Shown piece after piece: positions 26,101 through 34,970 of a stretch of 64,000 nt of DNA. Within the stretch, counting starts at the first letter, position 1. The number at the start of each line of letters is the position of its first letter. The stretch lies in assembly GCF_024323335.1 (NCBI RefSeq), contig NC_066583.1, forward strand, positions 17,344,665-17,408,664, in the 5' to 3' direction. Made by a program: the position numbers and the translations under genes. The notes beneath the pieces are model-generated. The model ran no database searches, was not told the DNA's origin, and saw only the letters and a program-made list of their open reading frames with translations. This DNA comes from Lathyrus oleraceus (lineage: Eukaryota > Streptophyta > Magnoliopsida > Fabales > Fabaceae).

Positions 26101-29100
26101 AAATAGTTACTAAATTCATCTTTTTATTTCATCACTTTAGTTCTACAAAAAGACAAATATAATGAAAAACTGTCATCGCTTTGGAGGATCGTTTAGCTTA
26201 CTCTAAAATGAAACAAAACAAATGTTTCATGAACAACTAGTATTGTTAAAAAAGCCTTGGGTGTTGAGCATTGAGAAAAATGACAGGCATACAATGAATT
26301 ATGTACATATTGAGAAACACACAAATAGGAAAAGGAAAAAATAAAGTACAAGACTTAAATTAGAGTGGAGAGGAAGACTCAATTTGATAAAAGTGTAAAG
26401 TTTTTTTTTAAAAAGCATAACAGCACAAGTACAAATTTCAACAGCAAATTTGCTTCAATGAAAACAATTATACTTTTTAAGATAAATTTATCGTCAAACT
26501 TTCTGCACAGATAGATTGAATTGTGAAGGCTTCTTGGTGAATAATCAATATGTTGTAGTACTTCCTTCATGGATAAATAAAATCCAAGGTTCGGCCCTCT
26601 TGCCTTTATTCATAATAAACAATCAATTGTGAATACAACAAAAACAATATTCTCCATACGAGAAAATAAAGAGCATAAAATTGCTTTGCATATACATAGG
26701 CTTTCTTTGCTACTACATGCAGCCTTTCAGATGAATAGTAAACAATGTTTAGTTAACACATGACTCTTAAGTATCAAGTTGATGATTTATATAAAAAATG
26801 CTACTATTAAAACATGGTACCGTAAAAAAAAACTTGGTTTTGTTCCTTGCTTTGAGACCTATGTGGACCTCATGATTATACATAAAGGAAATATCAGCAA
26901 GTTAAACACAGATAATGGTTGAATTGAACCTGTTTCAAATCAGCTAAAGCTTATGCAACAATTGTATTCAAACTAAAACTTTGTGAAACTAAAACTTACC
27001 ATTGATGACACAGCTGTTTCAAAAGCCCTGTGGACAATCGCTGTTAAGCACTGGAAGACAGCTGGCATTAGATTTGGAGTCTTTAGATATTCAAAGACAC
27101 AAGTAAAAGCACTTCGAGTAGCATCCATAGTGGTCCCACCATTTAGGACTCCGCCATTGCTGCTAAAGCGGATGATCTCAAGAAAAGCTACGGCAAGAAG
27201 ATAAGTGGCCTTCACCCCTGTAAACAAATATGAAAAAGGCATCCCCATGCCAGTCATGGTTGAGTGGGGGCATACAAAATGAACATGAGTTAAGGAGCAA
27301 GGGAGTGAATACCAACCCAAACAGAAAGCACGAGAGACATGGGAACTTATGAGGCAAACAAGGGGCAAATTAAATTTTAGTTGCTTGTCGACAGCCAAGG
27401 CTATGAACAACTTGTTGTTTAACCCATATTCTACTAATTATGTAATAATGACAATCACATCAACCATGAAAGCGTATATTTTTGCATACACAAACCAAAA
27501 ACATCTAAGTTCACACTTCCATAGAATATGGATTGATCACAAAAGACACAACATCATGCAACCTAAGAAATAATCATCTGTCTTGATGCTTGTATTGGAA
27601 CAAAGCTACCAACAAGTTGAATGGGAAATGTTAGTCTAAGACATCCCAGCACATGTCCAAGTGTGTTAACTGTTAAAAGACAACAATGCATTCAATATAT
27701 ATATTATATATATATATATATATTGATTTCCCAGTGAATTGTTTCCAGTCAGCAATGCATCTGACATGGGAGGAAGTGTTATATAAGTAATGAAACTGAT
27801 ATGTTACGTTACAATACAAGAGGCAGCGCCTCTCTAACAAACTGAAGGTATTGACATTTTATAGAAATATAAGGAATATGGTAAATGTAATCCACCTGAG
27901 ATTGTGGTCATTGATGTCACATCAACTCTCCCTCCTAAAGCCGCAGAAAGAGCAGTTCTCTGCGCAAGAGCGGCTTTCTCGTTGCCACTGCCTTGGCGAC
28001 TACCTGGGTTGTGCAGGGCATTTAATTCCAACTCGTCCTCAAGCCATTTCACTGAGCTAACAACCTGGACAGAAAAAGAGAGCCACGAGTAAACTTCAGA
28101 ACAGACAAATTAAGGAAGTGAAGGAGAGTCGCAGAATTCATAGCAGCAATAAAGTTTACAGACTTCCAGAATAATTAAACCTTTTATATATTAGAAACTA
28201 TTTTCATGGAATTTAATTTCACAACAGTTTACAACCTTTGTTATCAGTTTGAATTTGAGTACAGATTATATAAAAACTTAAGGATCTGATTTTAAAAATT
28301 AGTTCAGGAACCTAATTACAAATTATTGACAAGTTTACGGACTCACTTACAAACTTTTTAAGTTCAGAGACCTATTTAAAAATCTTCAAATAGTTTAGAA
28401 ACTTCCAGAATAATAAACCTTTTCTAAAATAGAAACTACTTTCATAATAATGGATTATATTTCATAACATTATACAACCCTCTGCTATCAGTTTTCATAA
28501 CTGTCCTGGCACTCTAGGTTGAAACCTTGTAAACCATGCCAGAATCAATGAAAATAGTGCAACTATCATACAACATAAATATTTATATTACGTGCAAGCA
28601 GTAGCTACATTGATAAAGTTAATCATAACTTCCCGAGACTAAATTCTATAATTGCAGAATAAGTATACCCGGCCTTTTAGTTATTGTGGAAGAAAAATGT
28701 CAATGCTTTACAGGCCATAAATTTCAAGTTATCTAATTGTTATTGTTAAGAGTCCCACATCGGACAATATATGGCCTGAACATGAGTTTATAAATGGGGA
28801 CAATCCTCACTCTATCAACCGGTTTTGTAGGGTTGAGTTAGGCCAAACCACACATTCTTAACATGGTATCAGAGCCTCGTTTAAGATCCGGTGGGCCACT
28901 TACTATGGTTTCCGCTATCGGGCCACCCACCATTTATTTCCACGCTCCAGAAGTCCAATCCTGGGCGTGAGGGGGTGTGTTAAGAGTCCCACATCGGACA
29001 ATATATGGCCTGAACATGAGTTTATAAATGGGGACAATCCTCACTCTATCAACCGGTTTTGTAGGGTTGAGTTAGGCCAAACCACACATTATTAACAGTT

Positions 29101-32100
29101 ATTTCAATATTTGTATTCTAACAATCAAGATATGCAAAACAATACCTTCATTACGTATATAGTTCAAATCCCTATGCCAACTCCTCCAACTAAAGTATGC
29201 AATTTGCATGTATTGAACTTAGGGGTGGGAACAGACTGAGCCGTGCTAGGCTGTGCTAGGCTTTGCCAAGCCTGAGTCTGACCTGTTAAAAAATTCAAAG
29301 TCTAAGTCTGGCCTGTAGCCTATCATAGACTTATAGACTTAATTTTGCCTGGCCTTTTTGAAGGCCAGATTGGCCTATTAGTCTACTTAAAATCCGGTTT
29401 CATTTGAACATTTGTAAATAAGCAATTTAACTAATGTTTAAATATACTAACAAATTAAAAGATCAATAGACTACATGTTTATTTGCATTGACTTATTCGA
29501 GTTTAGTAAGTAGCATAAGTTTTGTGATACTATTTGTTTGAGAGAACTTATGAAAACAACTTATGTCATTGTTCATAAGATTTTTTCAGATTATTTTCAT
29601 AAATTTTTCAAGATAACTAAACTTTATATTTGTATGTTAATTCAAAGTACAAAATACAATATAAATAGGCCAGCCTGATAGGCTTAAAAGACTTTTTTTA
29701 TGGCCCATGGCCTAGCCTTTTTAACTAAATAGACTTCTAAAAAAAGCCTAGGCCTTTTCTATTTAAAAAACAGTCTGGCCCGACCTGGGCTTATGTAGGC
29801 TAGGCCGTAGGCCCCTGTTAGTTGGTCTAGCATATTCCCTAATTGAACTTATCAAACGAAGTCCACATCTGCTAAAGCATTCAATAAAAAGGATATGCAA
29901 TAACATTGTAGATATTTTCTTAGACTGCTTTACATAGAACTTACACATCCAACCTAGTGCTCATTTGGTACATGAAAGTCATTGCATTCCTATATCTCTT
30001 CCGCAGAAATAACAATTCTTTAGTTGGTTAGAAATTAAGTAAAAATAAATATGAAATGATGATTTCATTCTGGTCTTTGGTTCAGGAATATTTATTCCCT
30101 CCTAGAGAGGTGAGAATGGCAAGTCTAAACAGGCTGGGATTATTAATAATTGTCTGCTTTCCTTGTCATATAATGATGACGCATTCTATATCAATTCTTA
30201 TTAATAATCATAAAAACTCCACATGACTCCCTTCCCCTACTTAATGTCTTGAAGGGGGGAAATCAATTCTCTGACCACACCCATTAGCATGACACTTTAA
30301 ATAACACAGTTCAAAATTAAAATCAAAGTCAAAGTAAACAACGTAAAGAAGATCCCGATAAATATCTAATAGGTTAAAATACTGTAAGACAAAACCAAGC
30401 CAAAGGCAAAGCAACAGATTCCCTAATGTGTTCTATTAAACAACAAACATATTCAAATAAACACCAATTGAATTGTTTGCCCAAAAACTACTCTATTTTG
30501 TGATAAACTTACTAGTGGAGGAGTCCCTTGTGCAATTCGGTTAACAGCAGCAGACCACTCCACATTCCACATATATGGTCCATTTACAGCTTGAAGGGAA
30601 ATTGTACCCGTGCCTCCCACACTGTTCAGTGTACTGGAAACTGACTTTGTCGTTACCTGAGTCTTCTGTATAGGAGGGGCTAGGCCAAAAAGAGCAACAT
30701 AGAACCAAAGGTTTCGAAACAGCTTTAAAACTGATGGCTCCACATTTGAAGTTGGATCAAAATCAGAACAAACTGCAGCAACTGCAGGGAGCAAGGGACC
30801 CAGGAAATCTGCTCCACTCCTGTATTGAGTAAGCATCAGATGTGAAATCTTCAGAAAAGATATTTCTCCAAGGAAATGAAGTTGAATAAAGGCCTGCTAA
30901 AATTCTGAACAAAACTTCACATGTTATGAAATATATTCTCATGTCATGTGCTCAGCGTAAAAAATAGGTATACCTTCCATTTTTAGACTCAGCAGCTAAA
31001 CCAACATCTGAGCACAGGGAGAGTAATCGATGGCGATAGTCTGCGCGTAGTCTATCAGTAGTAAGACCAGTGGCAATAAGAAGAAATCCTGCAGGTAGAG
31101 TCTAGAATTTAATTGAACTAGTGAGAATCCATTTGATATTGTATTACACCAAACTAATCAAATTTAGCAGTTGTTGTTGACATTTTGAGATACTACATAC
31201 TTCAACTCTCTCAGTTGTGGCTTCAGGTGCTTCTGTTTTGCTTTCAGCTGATCCCACACTAGAAAGTTTATTCAAGTAACTTCGAGTCATCAAAACCACT
31301 GTCTCGCGGTAAGATTTCTCAAAACCTAAACTGGCCATTCGAGATACGGCATCTAGAAGCTGTATGGGTTGCAACAAAAACAACATAAGACTCATATACA
31401 GCAGCCAAAGGATTGATAAATCAGTGCTATTCTTGCATAAGCACGGTGCCTATAGAGACAGCATATGCGTACAAGAATTACTCTTACAAATAATTTATCG
31501 AAAGAGTCACAATAAATTTACAGAATTTCAGAATATATTTAACACGGTTCCATACTCGGAGTCTCAATAAACTAGGAGCTGAAGCGTCTCCCTCTTCTAG
31601 GCTTTCTATGAAAAGAGGTAATATCACATCTACCAGCTCGGATTTGTTGACTGCGGCACTTAGTTCAGCAAACAGGCGTATAACATTTAGCTGTACAAAA
31701 GGAATTGCGGGTTTGTCTTGGTTGTCCTGATGGCAACAAGATTTTGTAAGCAAGCGAATAGTTTTATGCATGAAAAGATATGATAAAAACAGCATGTTTA
31801 GAATAAAAAATATGTCAACAATTTTGGCACAAGAAAAAATGCTGAAGAAACAGGAAAAAACTACTGAACACATAAACAGATACGAGTATTACAAATGGAA
31901 CTGATGAAATTAAGGGGAGTAAGCACTTATGTATCAGAAAGCACATTTGTACTGTCCACAAAATATTTGGAAATAAATGAAATACAAAATCAATATGCAT
32001 ACAAGAACATTAAAATATAGACTTAATATATTATATATACATAGATGTGTACAAAAACATTAAAAAATATATACATAAAAAAAATAGACAGTAGAACATT

Positions 32101-34251
32101 GACACACTCAAACATATATATTTTTATTGGATTTGCTAACACCACTTATTTTTTAGAAGTATGTTAGCGAGTTATAACTAAAAAAATGGTTAAATATTAC
32201 CCCCAAAAGTGGATGTTTCTAAAATACTTTCTAAAAAATAAGTGTTTGTAAGTTAGCAGCTCCTATAGGCATTAGCTTTGAACAGGCCCACTCATTTTTT
32301 AGGAGTGTGTTAGCAAGTGTCATAACTAAAAATTTGGTAAAAATACCCTAAGGTGCATATTGCTAAAATACGCCTTTATACAAACTAGTGGGTGTATTCT
32401 AGCAAATCCCATTTTTATTTACCATCAGTTTATGCCTTGTGGATACGTGAAAATTAGTATACAAACCTGTTCACCATAATCATTTCGTTCGCGTATGCTT
32501 GTAGCTAACCCCATGATGTATGTGTCTACAGGCGCTCGCTCCTTAGCCCAACAAGATTCAATAATCTGACAGCTGGCTTTTGTGACACTGTCGAACATGG
32601 TCCCCTGGTTGTTACTCCATGTTTCGGGCTGTAACAGTAACATTTCAAAAATATTTAAAAAACAAACAGAAAATTTCATGAAATTATGTCAATTGGAACT
32701 AGAGTTTGAAAAAATGTTAATGGAAATATTATATTGAAGAGTAACCAAAGAGCACCTGAGCACAAACGTTGAGAACAATTGGTTTTAGGCGAATGAGCAA
32801 AATCCGCAATGGTTGACCGCCTCGAGCAATAGCAATTTGTGCCACCCCAAGAAGCAAGGAACTAAAGAGCTCTTCACATGTTTTCAACTTCCTCCATCCA
32901 GACAGCAAGCACGCCTCAGCTGCATCTATCAATATCGCAACTGCCTCATAAACCAATCTCTTGACAGATCTTGAATCAGAATCCAGTGCCGAGAGGCTCT
33001 TGATTTTCATTGAAACTGCTGCTTTATAAACTGACAATTTGGTATTAATTCTAGCTTTTAGACTTGACCCTTGCTCGTGCCAATCCCTCTTCCTAATCTG
33101 CAAGAACTTGCAACCGTTAAAGCATGCCCCACTCCTCAGATAAGCCTAAACTTCAACTACACTCCATAGTCCACATTCCACAGCGAGTAAATCAAGACAT
33201 TCGGTCAATGAAGAATAAAGAGAAAATAACTGGAGACCGAAAGTATAGTTAGAAAAATTACCTTTAGAAATGCAGACATGGATTGAATCTGTTTCTTCCC
33301 TATCAACCTAGCCTGCTCCAAAAGGGCAGGATCAACGCGAACCTTTTCCAACACGTGAGCAATCACCTTAAAAGCTATTTCTTGTCTCTCCAAGAACTCC
33401 ACAGACTCTTCCTCAAAGGAAACAACCTGTTGGCCAGAAGAGCTTCCGCCAAGAGCACCATCATTTAAACCCAAATTTTGCGCCAATTGATCAGCATTAC
33501 TCCTCCATATATGGCTGCCTCCATTCGTCACAACTGACCCTCTCGACGAGGCGGTGCTGGCAGTAGCGTCATCCCCTGCAGCCTTAGAAGCCGCACCACT
33601 CGAAGAACAAGAAACATTACTAGTCGGACTACCATTAGGTTGATGGTTGCCATTAGGAGGGGAGCTTTGGGAAGAAGAATTGTCGGAGTTTCCAGCATTG
33701 AGTTCAACCGGCGTGATTGGACCAGGACCAGCAGCAAACTGTTCAATCAAACAAGTGACCAATTTGTTGGCAGCCGGAGATTCAATAGCAAGAAAATTCT
33801 GCGACAAAGCAACCAAAAAAGCTCTAGCAATAATGGAATTCGGTTGTGCAATCGCAGACAACACAACTTCGCCGGTGAAACCAGCAACCTCCTCGGAGAA
33901 ATCCGGCGACGATTGCGCAGCTTTGGAGACATAACCAATGAAATCGAGAAAGAAAGACGCAACGAAATCTGCGCTGAAAGGATGCGGCCAGAAGGACTGA
34001 GTAAATGAAAACGGAATCGAACGGAGGAACTCGATGACGACTGATTTAGGGCGTAGATCGGGGGAATCGGAACACTTCGATATGAAACGAGCGACGGCGA
34101 TAACGGCATTGAGCTGAGAACGTGAAACCCTAGGCGATCCGGCGGATAGATACTCCGGCGGAGGACATTTATCACATATCCACGAAAGTTTATCAGGGAA
34201 TTGCAATGGATTTAACGCGATGAGGTCGCATAATTCGATCAAAGCTTCCAT
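8173..34251 (-). CDS. PI4KA1: Phosphatidylinositol 4-kinase alpha (type III alpha, PI4KA1-like), 26 coding exons
   Basis: The product phosphorylates phosphatidylinositol at position 4. The plant enzyme works at the plasma membrane in a complex with scaffold partners and makes the PI4P that gives that membrane its charge identity. The spliced reading frame is 2034 residues, the usual size for plant PI4K alpha. The N-terminal two thirds is alpha-solenoid, with a low-complexity Ser/Asn/Gly segment near residues 195-245. The lipid-kinase helical region comes before the C-terminal catalytic domain. Catalytic marks: [16 protein letters not shown], the ATP-site lysine in [13 protein letters not shown] (about residue 1778), the catalytic loop DRHNGN (1885-1890), HIDFGF with DFG at 1903-1905, and the conserved C-terminus [12 protein letters not shown]. 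The start [15 protein letters not shown] fits plant relatives, and the upstream bases are stop-rich. No lesion was found in any exon. Confidence 0.95.
10887..11600 (-). other. Intron 20 of the kinase gene, exon-proximal part
   Basis: AT-rich intron sequence without a recognisable element up to the TRIM array that begins near 11553. Confidence 0.5.
11553..13020 (+). mobile_element. Nested TRIM array: about five LTR copies of one TRIM inside the LTR of another
   Basis: LTR-like copies beginning TGTTAAGA.TCCCACATC sit at 11611-11729, 11844-11962, about 12028-12141 (5' end lost), 12255-12372 and 12564-12680. The first three are each followed by TGGTATCAGAG (11730, 11963 with a small insertion, 12142), a primer site matching initiator-Met tRNA, and then a ~115-base internal segment ending in a purine-rich GAGCGTGAGGG tract. 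The surrounding sequence is a different TRIM-like repeat: TGGGGTGCCCAAGTCCCACA at 11553, and a related copy at ~12880-13010 with CTAGCTTTT and CCAAGTGCTT words. LTR-internal-LTR-internal order with chimeric joins (11995-12030, 12430-12470) is what repeated unequal recombination between LTRs would leave. All of it lies in intron 20. Confidence 0.8.
13090..13415 (+). pseudogene. Ty1/copia RNase H C-terminal remnant
   Basis: In pieces across two frames the plus strand gives [12 protein letters not shown], then [28 protein letters not shown] and [10 protein letters not shown]. This is the familiar end of copia RNase H (relatives: TKHIEIDLHFVREKV, and ADIFTKPL). A stop and a frame change separate the two parts. 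A purine-rich tract (GTTGGGAGGGGAATG, near 13411) follows, as expected of a polypurine tract before an LTR. Confidence 0.75.
13408..13800 (+). repeat. Duplicated polypurine tract plus LTR start of the copia remnant
   Basis: Two successive ~190-bp copies begin GGGAGGGGAATGTG at about 13413 and 13611 and continue with ACAATGTCCATGA, TTCCACATATAAGTCTAATT and TTTCTGTTAAACCTAT. They are about 90% alike by eye. The LTR start is probably TGTGACAATG (near 13426). Confidence 0.7.
14162..14209 (+). mobile_element. 3' tail of an RTE-type LINE (or SINE sharing it)
   Basis: The text GCCGACCCCACTTAGTGGGA followed by TAAGGCTTGG and a (GTT)n run is a very common plant RTE-type retrotransposon tail. Only the tail is present here. 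Confidence 0.6.
16185..16460 (+). mobile_element. Degenerate TRIM (two diverged LTRs)
   Basis: GAGAGTCCCACGTCAGATAA (from ~16189) and AAGAGTCTCGCATTGGATGA (from ~16311) are diverged relatives of the TRIM LTR start. Each is followed by TTATAAGT-like and GGATTGAGTTAG-like words, with a purine-rich GGGAGTGAGAGGGTG tract between. It lies in intron 17. Confidence 0.6.
16514..16991. mobile_element. hAT-type MITE, 478 bp, rich in GGTACGTACC palindromes
   Basis: It starts CTGCGTTGCAAAGGTAC and ends GTACCCATGCTTCACAG, whose reverse complement CTGTGAAGCATGGGTAC matches the start at most positions. It is flanked by an 8-bp duplication CTCCAATT (16506-16513 and 16992-16999). Subterminal GGTACGTACC/GTACCGGTAC words pair across the element. 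It lies in intron 17. Confidence 0.75.
17085..17830 (-). mobile_element. Cluster of diverged TRIM-like repeats in reverse orientation
   Basis: Segments at 17085-17200, 17370-17470 and 17580-17830 contain the reverse complement of TRIM LTR words (GTAAGGTGAGGATTGTCCCC, TTATAAACA, ATGTCCGATGAGAGACTC) and internal words such as CACTATTGGG. The last part resembles 24390-24600 in intron 11, including CACAATGAAG and AATTAGGCGACTAGGGGC. Confidence 0.55.
18095..18607. mobile_element. hAT-type MITE, 513 bp
   Basis: It starts CAAGGTTGTCAAGATCG and ends TTTTGACAACCATG (reverse complement CATGGTTGTCAAAA), flanked by a perfect 8-bp duplication GTTGTAAC (18087-18094 and 18608-18615). No coding capacity. 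It lies in intron 17. Confidence 0.85.
18985..19330. repeat. Tandem duplication of ~215 bp in intron 17
   Basis: The stretch from GCAGAAATCCGTACTCATTT (~19000) to AATTGGTCAGATTATGAATA recurs from GCAGAACTCCATACTCATTT (~19216) to AAGTTGGTCAGACTATGAATA with a few changes and a small indel. Confidence 0.75.
23105..23425 (+). mobile_element. LTR-like remnant with tRNA-Met-like primer site, intron 11
   Basis: An AT-rich block holds TATAAATAGG at 23281 (TATA-box-like). It ends near ...CTTCAACA, with CGGTATCTAGAGCC at 23406-23419, close to the initiator-Met primer site TGGTATCAGAGCC. No clear second LTR was seen. The open frame that follows (23434-23673) has no recognisable gag signature. Confidence 0.5.
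24390..24610 (-). repeat. TRIM-like repeat copy in intron 11
   Basis: About 200 bases resemble 17621-17830: ATAAAACCGGCTTGTAAAGT, TTATAAACACTACA, TTCAAACCCAA and CAATTAGGCAACTAGGGGC. Confidence 0.55.
24800..24995 (+). mobile_element. Probable LINE (L1-type) 3' end
   Basis: TTTTTTGGGTTTGG, TTTTTAATCTTTCAATAAAG and a terminal A-run (24983-24993) read like the poly(A) end of a plant L1 LINE or a reverse-transcribed copy. No coding remnant is visible upstream, so this is a tentative call. Confidence 0.35.
27694..27724. repeat. (AT)n microsatellite in intron 8 region
   Basis: A run of alternating TA over about 30 bases with one break, between kinase exons 8 and 9. Confidence 0.85.
28744..29097 (+). 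mobile_element. Complete TRIM retrotransposon, 354 bp, in intron 7
   Basis: Two 120-bp LTRs (28744-28863 and 28978-29097) differ at one base (CATTCTTAACA versus CATTATTAACA). The 5' LTR is followed at once by TGGTATCAGAGC (28864), the initiator-Met primer site. A purine-rich tract GCGTGAGGGGG lies before the 3' LTR. A 5-bp target duplication GTTAT is present at 28739-28743 and 29098-29102. The internal domain is only 114 bp and codes for nothing, so movement needs enzymes from elsewhere. It is in the opposite sense to the kinase gene. Confidence 0.93.
29220..29841. mobile_element. hAT-type non-autonomous element, 622 bp, in intron 7
   Basis: It is flanked by a perfect 8-bp duplication ATTGAACT (29212-29219 and 29842-29849). 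It starts TAGGGGTGGGAA and ends TATTCCCTA. The short terminal repeat TAGGG is typical of many plant hAT elements. Subterminal regions carry many GGCCTA/TAGGCT words in both orientations. No coding capacity. Confidence 0.8.
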
Positions 34252-34470
34252 CGCGAATTAGGGCGAAATTCGAAGAAAAACGAGAAAATTTTGAGAAACA
34301 AAGAAGAGATTGTGGCATTCGATTCTCTCTCTTTAACGACGGAGCAACATTGTTACTCTTCTTCTCGTTATTTCCATTGCCATTTCCATGCCATGGTTAA
34401 TGCTTCCTTTCTCGTTCTGTTTATTTTTTCTTTTTCTTTTTCTTTTTCTTTTTCCTTTTTTAATTTAATT
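34252..34470 (-). promoter_or_regulatory. 5' leader / proximal promoter region of the kinase gene with a GAAAAA-repeat tract
   Basis: Upstream of the start codon on the minus strand. A (TTTTTC)n tract at about 34423-34457 reads as GAAAAA repeats on the gene strand, a common feature of plant leaders. No TATA box was identified with confidence and the transcription start is unknown. Confidence 0.4.
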
Positions 34471-34479
34471 TTATTTATT

Positions 34480-34970
34480 TTCAAATATGGTTTGAGATGA
34501 TTTTAGATTCGGGTTTTGGCTTTGTTTAATTAGAACTAGAATTAGGATGGGTCCACAGTTTGTGTCTTGTGCCTCAGCAATACGGCATCCATTCTTTGTT
34601 TCTCACGCGTGAGACCATGTGGTAGATGTGACTATTCTTTTTTTTCTTTATTATTCATGTTTTTTAGGCCTTTATTTTTATTTTTTTATTAATTCATTTT
34701 TTTCATTATATCTATTAACGTCTAATGTCCGTTTTTTTAATATACGCACATATTAATATATAAACAATTATCTTTGATTTTTTGGACATAGTAAAATGAT
34801 TATTTCAAGAGAAATTAAAGGTAGTACAGTGATTGTGTAAGTAAAATAGTTTTACACTATCATCTAATAAAAACTCATTAATTTACTATGTCATTAACGT
34901 TATTTTAAAATCAAAGTATGATGTGCCGAGATGCACGTCGTTGATTGGTTAACAGTGTAAAATTATTTTA
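34480..34970. other. Intergenic DNA upstream of the kinase gene
   Basis: AT-rich sequence. From ~34815 to 34970 it holds words common in legume repeats (GTAAAATAGTTTTACACTAT and CAGTGTAAAATTATTTTA), probably part of a small inverted-repeat element cut by the LTR-like block that follows. No gene seen. Confidence 0.45.

Larger units (their letters stand above)
8173..34251 (-). other. PI4KA1: Exon map of the PI4K alpha gene
   Basis: Coding exons in gene order, highest coordinate first: 34251-33262, 33097-32756, 32628-32467, 31726-31556, 31359-31201, 31101-30974, 30819-30513, 28064-27896, 27217-27000, 25784-25626, 25493-25311, 22980-22441, 22340-21981, 21488-21274, 20362-20179, 20005-19869, 19774-19624, 15581-15315, 14619-14542, 14354-14310, 10886-10714, 10600-10405, 9596-9456, 9115-8907, 8684-8523, 8431-8173. 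All introns read GT..AG on the minus strand, and the exon phases join without a break. Exon 20 is only 45 bases. Introns 7 (2.4 kb), 9, 11 (2.3 kb), 17 (4.0 kb) and 20 (3.4 kb) are long. Exon borders were set by eye from protein similarity and could be off by a codon where two splice sites are possible, for example at exon 13. Confidence 0.85.

Noticed and set aside
33528..34175. Alternative frames overlapping kinase exon 1 on both strands
   Set aside because: Shadows of the exon that begins at 34251, which has the conserved PI4K N-terminus.
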